From UBA7960 sp964624065 (GTDB taxonomy: Bacteria > Bacteroidota > Bacteroidia > Bacteroidales > UBA7960), in NCBI GenBank assembly GCA_964624065.1, contig CAZUWF010000003.1:1-64000 (forward strand): DNA of 64,000 nt. Reading direction: 5' to 3'. The translations under genes were made by a program, and so were the position numbers. Each line of letters starts with the position of its first letter. Within the stretch, counting starts at the first letter, position 1. The notes under the pieces were generated by a model. The model saw nothing but the letters and a program-made list of their open reading frames with translations. It had not been told where the DNA came from and ran no database searches. Of the stretch, positions 52,923 through 60,384 are shown piece after piece.

Positions 52923-54482
52923 TTAAAGCGGAAGGTTCGAGTGCTTCTTTGGAGGATTATGGTCTTTCTTTGTTGAAAGCGACTGCAATGCCTTTATTAT
53001 CCTGAAACGTGTGTTCCTTGGTTCAATTACATCGTCAATGTACCCGTAACGTGCAGCAAGGTATGGATTAGCAATCTTGTCAAGGTATTCCATTTCTTCT
53101 TTTATGATGAAGTTAAGCCTTTCGTCGGGGCTTTCTATTTCCTTTATTTCCTTGCTTTTGAGCACTTCAATTGCCCCTTTGGGGCCCATCACGGCAATTT
53201 CTGCCATCGGCCAAGCATAATTTATGTCGCCCCTTAGGTGTTTCGAACTCATTACGCAATACGCACCTCCGTATGCCTTGCGAAGTATTACGGTGATTTT
53301 AGGCACGGTTGCCTCACCGTAGGCAAACAGCAACTTGGCACCGTGGGTAATAATTCCACCGTGCTCTTGTGTGGTTCCTGGCAAGAAACCTGGCACGTCA
53401 ACCAATGTTACCAGCGGAATGTTAAATGCATCACAAAACCTCACAAACCTTGCTGCTTTTCGCGAGGCGTTTATATCGAGCACCCCTGCAAGGAAACTTG
53501 GTTGGTTTGCAACGATGCCCACAGAAGTTCCGTTGAACCTGGCATAACCCGTTACGATATTTGGGGCGTAATTTCGCTGCACTTCAAGGAACTCTCCATT
53601 GTCAACGATTGCCGCAATAATATCCAATACATTGTAGGGCTTGTTGGGATTTTCGGGAATAATTGAGTTTAGGGCGTCCTCAAGCCTGTCAATGGGATCA
53701 TTGCAAGGCTCAAATGGTGGATCCTCGAGGTTGTTTTGGGGTATGTAGCTCAATAATTTCCTTATCAACAGTATTCCTTCCTTTTCGTCGTCCACCACAA
53801 AGTGTGTAACTCCCGATTTGGTTCCGTGGGCAATTGCACCGCCGAGATCTTGCTCGCTCACAACTTCGCCCGTAACCGTTTTAACCACCTTTGGTCCCGT
53901 AACGAACATGTAGCTGTTACCCTTGGTCATCAGCGTGAAATCGGTAAGGGCAGGCGAATAAACCGCACCCCCGGCGCATGGCCCGAAAATTCCGCTAATT
54001 TGGGGAATTACACCCGATGCCATAATGTTTCGCTGGAAAATTTCGGCATAACCTGCCAGGCTGTTTACGCCCTCTTGAATCCGGGCCCCACCACTATCGT
54101 TAAGTCCAATTACCGGGGCACCCATTTTCAAGGCTTTGTCCAAAACCTTGCAAATCTTTTCGGCGTATGCCAATGACAGCGAACCTCCGAAAACCGTGAA
54201 ATCCTGTGCGTAAACGTAAACCAAGCGCCCGTCTATTGTACCATATCCAGTAACCACACCATCGGAATAAAAATGCTGTTTGTCGAGCCCAAAATCGGTG
54301 CACCGATGGGTTACGAACATATCAAATTCTTCGAAACTTCCATCGTCGAGCAGCATTTCAATGCGCTCGCGGGCCGTAAGCTTGCCCTTTTCGTGCTGCG
54401 AGGCAATACGTTTCTCGCCACCGCCCAACTTGGCTTGGTCTCTACGGTCAAGCAATTCCTTTATTTTGTTTTCGAATGACAT
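52923..54482 (-). CDS. mmdA: Methylmalonyl-CoA decarboxylase / acyl-CoA carboxylase carboxyltransferase subunit
   Basis: The carboxyltransferase moves the carboxyl group of methylmalonyl-CoA to biotin, releasing propionyl-CoA. Two crotonase-like halves are visible: NDSGGARIQEGVNSLAG and FGPCAGGAVYSPALTDF in the first, GFLPGTTQEHGGIITHGAKLL and KAYGGAYCVMSSK in the second. The 519-residue length is standard. Propionyl-CoA carboxylase beta subunits look the same, but the adjacent OadG, biotin carrier and sodium-pump genes, with no biotin carboxylase, favour the decarboxylase. Confidence 0.92.
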   Translation of the reverse strand: MSFENKIKELLDRRDQAKLGGGEKRIASQHEKGKLTARERIEMLLDDGSFEEFDMFVTHRCTDFGLDKQHFYSDGVVTGYGTIDGRLVYVYAQDFTVFGGSLSLAYAEKICKVLDKALKMGAPVIGLNDSGGARIQEGVNSLAGYAEIFQRNIMASGVIPQISGIFGPCAGGAVYSPALTDFTLMTKGNSYMFVTGPKVVKTVTGEVVSEQDLGGAIAHGTKSGVTHFVVDDEKEGILLIRKLLSYIPQNNLEDPPFEPCNDPIDRLEDALNSIIPENPNKPYNVLDIIAAIVDNGEFLEVQRNYAPNIVTGYARFNGTSVGIVANQPSFLAGVLDINASRKAARFVRFCDAFNIPLVTLVDVPGFLPGTTQEHGGIITHGAKLLFAYGEATVPKITVILRKAYGGAYCVMSSKHLRGDINYAWPMAEIAVMGPKGAIEVLKSKEIKEIESPDERLNFIIKEEMEYLDKIANPYLAARYGYIDDVIEPRNTRFRIIKALQSLSTKKDHNPPKKHSNLPL

Positions 54483-54490
54483 ATTTTGCT

Positions 54491-54560
54491 GAAAGTTTAA
54501 GGTTTAAAGGTTAGGAGTTGAGTTGCTTAAGAGTTTAGAGGGTAATTATCAATTACGAAT
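54491..54560. repeat. Degenerate heptamer array
   Basis: AAGTTTA, AGGTTTA, AAGGTTA, GGAGTTG, AGTTGCT, TAAGAGT, TTAGAGG, GTAATTA, TCAATTA and CGAATAG occupy the position just upstream of the mmdA start codon, between it and the epimerase gene. Confidence 0.6.
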
Positions 54561-54698
54561 AGATTTTGGTCGACTGTAATCCGTAGAAATCAGCATTGGT
54601 CAAAGGTAGTCCGCGAATTAACCATTTGTTTCTTCCAAGTCCAACCTCTTTAATAGCCGTGCCTTGGACGCAAGATGGTTGTAAATTGTTCAAGTAGG

Positions 54699-55115
54699 TT
54701 AATGCGCGGCGGATTTGTTTTCGCAAAACTCCATTAGCACCCCGTGGGTTGACTTTGGGTGCAGGAATGCAATGTCCAAACCTTCGGCTCCCTTGCGTGG
54801 CACCTTGTCAATGAGGTTGACACCTTTTTCGGCCACTTCTTCCAACGCACCTTCAATTTCTTTGGTGGCAAACGCAAGGTGATGAACTCCCTCGCCGCGC
54901 TTCTCCACGAACTTGCCTATCGGACCTTCGGGGTCGGTTGACTCCAGAAGCTCAATCTTGGTTTGCCCAACCAAGAAAAAGGCCGTTTTAACACGCTGGT
55001 CTTTAACTTCCTCCACGGCATAACATTTCAACCCTAAAACATTTTCGTAAAATGGAATTGACTCTTCAAGGCTTTTTACTGCAATACCGATGTGTTCGAT
55101 GTGGCTAATTTTCAT
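54699..55115 (-). CDS. mce: Methylmalonyl-CoA epimerase
   Basis: The enzyme interconverts the R and S forms of methylmalonyl-CoA, linking the B12-dependent mutase to the decarboxylase. It is a single VOC-fold protein of 138 residues. Metal-binding residues are visible as His8 (HIEHIGIAV), a His in GEGVHHLAF (78-79) and Glu129 in VLMEF. It stands upstream of mmdA in the same direction, with a repeat-filled gap of 216 bp. MeaB, at the other end of the window, belongs to the same pathway. Confidence 0.95.
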   Translation of the reverse strand: MKISHIEHIGIAVKSLEESIPFYENVLGLKCYAVEEVKDQRVKTAFFLVGQTKIELLESTDPEGPIGKFVEKRGEGVHHLAFATKEIEGALEEVAEKGVNLIDKVPRKGAEGLDIAFLHPKSTHGVLMEFCENKSAAH

Positions 55116-55164
55116 CGCGAATTACTTTTGGTTTTTTTATTGGAGCAATCAAATAAATTCGCTG

Positions 55165-55172
55165 CAAAGTTA
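55165..55172 (-). promoter_or_regulatory. Bacteroidota -7 box TAACTTTG before mce
   Basis: On the minus strand 55172 to 55165 reads TAACTTTG followed by GC, 50 bp before the mce start codon. A -33 TTTG is not evident at the usual spacing. Confidence 0.45.
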
Positions 55173-55281
55173 GGCTTAATTACCCATAAGAAAAAATTTT
55201 TTTCTATTTTTCAAAATACTGAAAAACAGACATTTGGGTAAGATATTGTTGAACTAACTTGCAAAAAAATCCTAGAGTTGT

Positions 55282-57081
55282 TTATTTATTAACAACCCAG
55301 CTTATTTCTGCCTCCCAGTTTTGTCGAACTTGAATTTGTTCGGGAAACAAATAAACCGGTTCGGGTTGAATTTTTAGAAAGTAGCTGCCAGTATCCCACT
55401 TTTGGTTGCCGTTGAGGTTTTCTATTAGTCGCAGGCTGTAGGTTCCGGCAACAAGGTGCGAAAAGGTAATCGAACTCGACCTAACAGTAGTTTTTTCTGA
55501 TAAAACACGATCCTTTCCATCAAGGAGTTGCAAAACGTACAAACCCTCGGCCTCGGGTACTTGGAGGTTTACGGTTAGCGAACTATAATCGCTTGGTCGA
55601 GATACCGAAAAATTGGAAACGATGGAATCATTGGTATTTCCAAAAACATCCTTAATTGCTCCCGGAAAAATATCGAGTTGATATTTTTTTCCGGCCTTCA
55701 ACGGTGTTTTTAAATTAAGATGGCGAGGGTAAATCGAGTCTGTTTCAAAATTCAAATCAACCAAAAGAGAGTCTTCAACCTCCATCATTCTGCAAAGGCT
55801 CACATCAAATGATTTGATTAGGCTACCGGTTGAAATTTTCAGGTTCTGGTAGTAATGAAGGTTTCGAGACTTGTCAAGGTTTAATTCCAACTGCAATTTC
55901 GCTCCGGCAGCAGTGGCGGCCTCTCTTTTTCCCACCATCCTCGGCCTTGTTGCCACACGTATTGAGTCAAGAATAAAACCGTTATCGGCAATTTCCACGA
56001 AAATGGAATCTTCGATCGGTGGTATTAGGAAGAGGCTTAACGTGTCTTTGTTTTTTGAAGGCTCGGCGAACTTCCATTTTGCTGGTAAGCTGCCCGAAAG
56101 GTCCCTTATTGATATGTTTCGAAAGGGCTGCCTGAAAACAAAATTTACTGCTCCGTATGCAATTGGTGTTGCGTTTATCCTCTGCAGGGTGTCTGCGTGG
56201 GTAAATAATACCATATTGTATTTAGCAACAGGCTTCGCTGCCGGTTCAATGATTTCAATTAGAGGTTTAATCACTTTACCTGAGCCGTTGGATTCATGGC
56301 CTGCCTCCGGCTCCCCTCCTACCCCACCCTCCGTGGTTTCGATTGTCCTTTTGGTGATTGCCTGTACCTTGCTGCTGTCAAAACTTGGAACAACCAGCGA
56401 ATCCAAAAATCCAACAGCCTCGTCGGGAAGGTCGAACCTGAAATTGCCATTTTTGTCTCGAAGGGCGAAAATTTTGAATTGCCCCTCGTGGATGTTGTTG
56501 ATAGTAAAGTTGCCACTTTTGTCGGTAAGGGCAACATACGAAGGAAAATCTGTAATGGGAACCGAGTCGGCATGATTGTGGTAGAGCATTGCAAGCACCC
56601 CTTGGGAGGGTTTCAATGAAAATGCTTCGGCAACATTGCCCGAAACAGACAAAGAATCAACGTATGCCCCTGTGGCCACCACAAAAGTAAAACTTGGAAT
56701 TGCATTTCCTTCGTTGAAATCAACAATGGCATCACCAAAGAAAAAACTGTAGGTGGTGTTTGTCCTGAGTTTCTCGCGCAGGGTTATTATCAGGGTCCTT
56801 CCCCTAACCCTAATATCTGGGCTTTGTTCCAATGGTGGCGAGATAAATAACTTTTGGCTCAACCCCCTAAGCTGAATGTACTCGTCGAAGAAGATTTGTA
56901 TCTGGTTTCCCGAAAAATTTGCCGAGGAGTTTGGTGGCTCCGAATACACAACCCCTGGCGCGGTTGTGTCTTTCGGGCCTCCAGTGGGAGCGCCAATGTT
57001 GGCACAGGAACCTACCACCAACAAAATGAGCAGGTAAGCGAAAAGGCTAAGTCTAGGGTTATTTTCTTTTATGCGCACCAT
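55282..57081 (-). CDS. Ig-like-domain outer-membrane lipoprotein
   Basis: From ATG 57081 (MVRIKENN) a leader LFAYLLILLVVGSC ends in the lipobox VVGSC. The mature protein starts NIGAPTGGPKDTTAPGVV and continues with a bacterial Ig-like domain of the Big_5 type (PNSSANFSGNQIQIFFDEYI, about residues 45-140). SdrD/transthyretin-like repeats follow (IHEGQFKIFALRDKNGNFRF and LVAGTYSLRLIENLNGNQKWD). The PTGGPKD block is characteristic of a Bacteroidota family of about 600 residues whose function is unknown. It is divergent from the DUF6146 gene. Confidence 0.82.
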   Translation of the reverse strand: MVRIKENNPRLSLFAYLLILLVVGSCANIGAPTGGPKDTTAPGVVYSEPPNSSANFSGNQIQIFFDEYIQLRGLSQKLFISPPLEQSPDIRVRGRTLIITLREKLRTNTTYSFFFGDAIVDFNEGNAIPSFTFVVATGAYVDSLSVSGNVAEAFSLKPSQGVLAMLYHNHADSVPITDFPSYVALTDKSGNFTINNIHEGQFKIFALRDKNGNFRFDLPDEAVGFLDSLVVPSFDSSKVQAITKRTIETTEGGVGGEPEAGHESNGSGKVIKPLIEIIEPAAKPVAKYNMVLFTHADTLQRINATPIAYGAVNFVFRQPFRNISIRDLSGSLPAKWKFAEPSKNKDTLSLFLIPPIEDSIFVEIADNGFILDSIRVATRPRMVGKREAATAAGAKLQLELNLDKSRNLHYYQNLKISTGSLIKSFDVSLCRMMEVEDSLLVDLNFETDSIYPRHLNLKTPLKAGKKYQLDIFPGAIKDVFGNTNDSIVSNFSVSRPSDYSSLTVNLQVPEAEGLYVLQLLDGKDRVLSEKTTVRSSSITFSHLVAGTYSLRLIENLNGNQKWDTGSYFLKIQPEPVYLFPEQIQVRQNWEAEISWVVNK

Positions 57082-57285
57082 AAACAGACAATACATCAAG
57101 GTACAAAAGTAACTGTTTTGCCACCTTTGACAAACACAATTATTAGTAATTTTGAACCTTACGATTTTTTAACAACCATAAGAATTGTTAATGGCATTGA
57201 TTCTGGCATCTTTTTTGTGCATTTTGTTTTCGAAAGCAAGGTAAAATTCATCAACTTTGCCAAAAACCGTTTAATTGCTACAAAG

Positions 57286-57768
57286 ATGAAACAGTCAATG
57301 ATTTGTCGCTCAATTTCTTTGCTGGTTGCATTTATGGGTTTTGGAGTCATTTCGGAAGGTGCCGGCCATTACGAACCAGTTGCAAAAATGCCCTCAGAGG
57401 CCATTAATCTTGAGTCTTCGTTGGCTTTAGCAACAGATACCCTTAAGCTTGAACCCACCAACGGCGAAGGCGAAGAATACGAAATCGTTATTCTCGATCC
57501 GGGCTTTGATTCATGGTTTTCGAAAAACAATAAAAGCCCCGGTTTTTACGAAAAGTCATATTTAGAAAGGTGGAACCAAAGATTGGTTCAGCAATGGAAC
57601 ATGCTAATTGGCACAAGCCTTCCAAGAGGTTGCACCCCTAGTATGTACATTGATTATCGAAAAGATGTTGATTACGGTCTGGAAGTTAATCACAAGTTGT
57701 TTTTTTACTTCTGGTACGTTCACCAGCAGTGCAACCTATTTCATTCACGGCCTGGAATGTGGTTTTAG
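57286..57768 (+). CDS. DUF6146 family protein
   Basis: A small secreted protein of 160 residues known from Bacteroidota, function unknown. ATG 57286 gives MKQSMICRSISLLVAFMGFG, a leader-like start. The family core is EYEIVILDPGFDSWF, then YLERWNQRLVQQWN, and DVDYGLEVNHKLFFYFWYVH. The open frame extends upstream to 56854, but that part lies opposite the Ig-like lipoprotein gene and is not coding. Confidence 0.8.
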   Translation: MKQSMICRSISLLVAFMGFGVISEGAGHYEPVAKMPSEAINLESSLALATDTLKLEPTNGEGEEYEIVILDPGFDSWFSKNNKSPGFYEKSYLERWNQRLVQQWNMLIGTSLPRGCTPSMYIDYRKDVDYGLEVNHKLFFYFWYVHQQCNLFHSRPGMWF

Positions 57769-57769
57769 G

Positions 57770-57862
57770 TTTGCGGTGGTTAGTAATTGGCTAGGGAGTT
57801 GGGTTTAATGATTTAATTGTCCATTGCCAACTCTAACCTATTGACTGTTTGCTACTAACCGT
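57770..57862. repeat. Degenerate heptamer array
   Basis: The gap between the convergent DUF6146 and TIGR01777 genes reads as about 13 units such as TAATGAT, TTAATTG, TCCATTG, CCAACTC, TAACCTA, TTGACTG, TTTGCTA, CTAACCG and TTCACTA. No terminator hairpin is visible beside it. Confidence 0.6.
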
Positions 57863-57868
57863 TCACTA

Positions 57869-58774
57869 TTACTTTTCGTCTTTCTCAAAAACCTCCAACC
57901 TCGGGTACTTGAACACGTACCCCTCCCCTACTACCTTTTGTGCCGAGACCTTGTTTCCTTTGAGCAATAGCTGAGCCATTTCGCCAAAGGCCAGCCTCAA
58001 AGCAAACGATGGCACGTTTGGGAGCCAAAGTTTCTTGTCAAAATTTTTTGTCAAAATTTGGGTTGCCTCGCGGTTGGTCAGGTTTTGAGGTGCAACAGCA
58101 TTGTATGCTCCCGAAAAGGCCTCGTTTTCAATTGCTGTTGCAAAAAGTGAAACAAGGTCGTGGAGGTGTATCCACGGAAAGAACTGTTTTCCGGAGCCCA
58201 GGGGAGCTCCGATGTTGTATTTGATGGGCAACACCATTTTTTCGTAAGCTGGGCTACCCTTGGAGAAAACAACCCCAATTCGAAAGAAAACCCTTCGGAT
58301 TGGTATCTCCGAATACATGCAGCCTGCTTTTTCCCATTCTTGGCATACTTGGGCAAGGAAATCATCGCCCGGCAGGTCTTCTTCCTTCAATGTTTTTTTG
58401 GAGCATTCACTACCGTAATACCCAATAGCCGAAGCTTGAATGTAAGTTGTTGGCTTGTTTTTTGCTCTCGAAACCGCTCCTAAAAGCAATTTGGTGGTTT
58501 CCACCCTACTGTCGAGTATTTCTTTTTTGAAGCTTTTGGTCCAACGCCTGCCTGATATTGACTCACCTGCGAGATTCACAACAATACTTGCATTTTCAAG
58601 CGGTGCTGAGTCTATTGTTCCGGTTTTATGGTCAAGCATGTACTGCTTTACCTCGCCATTTGATTTAGGGTTTCTCGAATACCAATACACCTGATATCCT
58701 TTTTCATACAGCAACTTGGTTAGGCTTTTGCCCACTAAGCCGCTACCGCCGGCTATTATTACATTTTTGCCCAT
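57869..58774 (-). CDS. TIGR01777-family NAD(P)-dependent epimerase/oxidoreductase
   Basis: An SDR of 301 residues with the NAD(P) motif GGSGLVGKSLTKLL at about 9-22. The family blocks VNLAGESISGRRWT, QASAIGYYGS, RRVFFRIGVVFSKG and FPWIHLHDLVSLF are typical of the YfcH/SDR39U1 group, whose substrate is unknown. The C-terminal region has DUF1731-like LPNVPSFALRLAFGEMAQLLLKGNKVSAQKV (in part). It ends close to a heptamer array. Upstream lies a TonB receptor relic. Confidence 0.9.
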   Translation of the reverse strand: MGKNVIIAGGSGLVGKSLTKLLYEKGYQVYWYSRNPKSNGEVKQYMLDHKTGTIDSAPLENASIVVNLAGESISGRRWTKSFKKEILDSRVETTKLLLGAVSRAKNKPTTYIQASAIGYYGSECSKKTLKEEDLPGDDFLAQVCQEWEKAGCMYSEIPIRRVFFRIGVVFSKGSPAYEKMVLPIKYNIGAPLGSGKQFFPWIHLHDLVSLFATAIENEAFSGAYNAVAPQNLTNREATQILTKNFDKKLWLPNVPSFALRLAFGEMAQLLLKGNKVSAQKVVGEGYVFKYPRLEVFEKDEK

Positions 58775-58784
58775 ACGCCCTCCT

Positions 58785-59195
58785 TTTTTTAGATCCCTGG
58801 TTTTAATTGTAGCTATTTCAAAATATTATTTTCGCCAAAAACAGAGGGAACTAGCCTTGATTCTTTGTGCGAAAGTCATACCATTGGCACCTGTGTTGAT
58901 CTTACCCTTGGACCAAAAGAATTTACGCCAGCTCCGAACCCTCCTAGCAAAATCCCAACCGAAGGCTCATACTGCAGCTCCATATTGGTTTTCAAAGCCA
59001 ATTTCAACTCCTTCCCTTCGTTACCAACCTTCCAAAAGTTGATTATGACCAGACCGGGAGTTATTCAAAGGGCCAAAAAAACGTATTCGTTGGTTATTGG
59101 GACTTTTCTGGTGGTTTCATCGAATACGGTAACGCCAATCGGTAACTCGCCGGTTGACTTGTCCTTTACCATTTTGCCAACCCCAACGTAGGCTT
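58785..59195 (-). pseudogene. Remnant of a TonB-dependent receptor (regulatory-like domain and start of plug)
   Basis: One minus-strand frame, broken by four stops, reads MVKDKSTGELPIGVTVFDE, TTRKVPITNEYVFLAL, then GLVIINF, KELKLALKTNMELQYEPS, then RVRSTQVPMV, LSHKESRLVPSVFGENNILK and LQLKPGI. This is the order of a CarboxypepD_reg-like domain followed by the box that opens the plug domain (compare VPALFGEVDILKTIQLLPGV). The barrel is missing. The fragment ends at the start of the TIGR01777 gene. Confidence 0.8.
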
Positions 59196-59599
59196 AAGAA
59201 ATTCCATTCAAAAATAACATAAGAGGAATATGGTAGTTAAGAATTTCAATGCAATTTAGTCAAAGTAATTCCAATTATTTGTAAAAACAAACACCTTTGG
59301 GCGGGCTTTTGTTTTGTTAAAGTGTTAAAAGCCTTAATGAGTTGATAGGTTTGTAGGTTGATGGCCTGCCTGCCAATGGCACAGGCCCCTGCATGGCGGA
59401 TGGAGTTAATAGGGTGAGGGGTTGAGAAGTTTTGGGGCAAGTGGTAAAATGGTATTTCGAACTTACCGAAACGACTTAATGATTAGGGGTAATAATTTTA
59501 AAAGTACCAATAGAAATCAGGAACCCGTAAAATGCCGAAATCACAGCAAGCCTTATGCCTCCAGCGTCATCAGCGTGTCAATACTTTACCGCAACTCTC
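59196..59599. other. Intergenic stretch with octamer repeats, no gene recognised
   Basis: About 400 bp. Between 59335 and 59430 there are 8-bp units (TTGATAGG, TTTGTAGG, TTGATGGC; GGAGTTAA, TAGGGTGA, GGGGTTGA) around a GC-rich imperfect palindrome (GCCTGCC / GGCACAGGC). Nothing coding is recognised. Confidence 0.45.
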
Positions 59600-60376
59600 T
59601 TATTTTTTGGGGAGCCAAGGAAAGAATGAATTTGTTTTTCTAGCATACTCCTCGTATTGTGGCTTGGTTTTTTTAAGGGTTTTTTCCAGCAAACCAACAC
59701 CCGATACTTTTACTAGCAAAAGGGTCATGATTACAGAACCGATTACGTTCCAATAACCACCTGCGGAAATACTAAATAAAGCAAAAGCCCACCAAACCGT
59801 TGCATCGCCAAAGTAATTGGGGTGGCGGGTGTATCGCCAGAATCCTTTGTCAAGTACCTTGCCCCTATTGTCTGGGTTTTCCTTGAATTTTAGCAATTGA
59901 AAATCGCCCCCTGCCTCGAAGCTAAAGCCGACGATCCAAACCCCAATAGCAACGTAGTCTATCCACACAAGCTCTCCCGAAGATACCGATAAACTAATCC
60001 CAATAAGTGACAACGAAACCATCATCATCAAAACGCCCTGGAGAAGAAATGTTTGGAAAAAACTAACCCACCAGTACCTTTGGGGACCAAACCTGCGCCT
60101 GAATTCTTGGTACCTGAAGTCCTCCTCCTTACCCAGGTTGCGCATAAAAATGTGTGATGAAAGTCTAATTCCCCAAATGGAAACAAGTGCCAAAACAACT
60201 ACTTTTCTTGGATTTAAGTCGCCCGAAGCGAAAACGTTAAAGGTATTGACAATTACAAATCCCATACCCCAAAAAATGTCAACGATGCTGGCATTCTTTA
60301 TTGCTATGCTCCACAGCCATAGCAGGGTCATTAACAACAATATTATTATGCTAGCCTGCAGGAATAATTCGCCCAT
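59600..60376 (-). CDS. DUF1295 family membrane protein (steroid 5-alpha-reductase-like fold)
   Basis: A polytopic membrane protein of 258 residues with about six hydrophobic helices. The C-terminal signature GFWRYTRHPNYFGDATVWWAF is that of the DUF1295/isoprenylcysteine methyltransferase and steroid reductase fold, with the cofactor-binding RHPNYFG. It ends EEYARKTNSFFPWLPKK, also usual. The substrate is unknown in bacteria. It lies 9 bp downstream of the DhaL-DegV gene and is probably co-transcribed. Confidence 0.9.
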   Translation of the reverse strand: MGELFLQASIIILLLMTLLWLWSIAIKNASIVDIFWGMGFVIVNTFNVFASGDLNPRKVVVLALVSIWGIRLSSHIFMRNLGKEEDFRYQEFRRRFGPQRYWWVSFFQTFLLQGVLMMMVSLSLIGISLSVSSGELVWIDYVAIGVWIVGFSFEAGGDFQLLKFKENPDNRGKVLDKGFWRYTRHPNYFGDATVWWAFALFSISAGGYWNVIGSVIMTLLLVKVSGVGLLEKTLKKTKPQYEEYARKTNSFFPWLPKK

Positions 60377-60384
60377 CTCTTGGA

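Noticed and set aside
52923..54482. Propionyl-CoA carboxylase beta subunit
   Set aside because: Sequence alone cannot exclude it, but the OadG, biotin carrier and OadB-type genes without a biotin carboxylase make the sodium-pump decarboxylase more likely.
56854..57285. Long N-terminal extension of the DUF6146 gene
   Set aside because: It lies opposite the Ig-like lipoprotein gene, has no family match, and the leader peptide starts at 57286.
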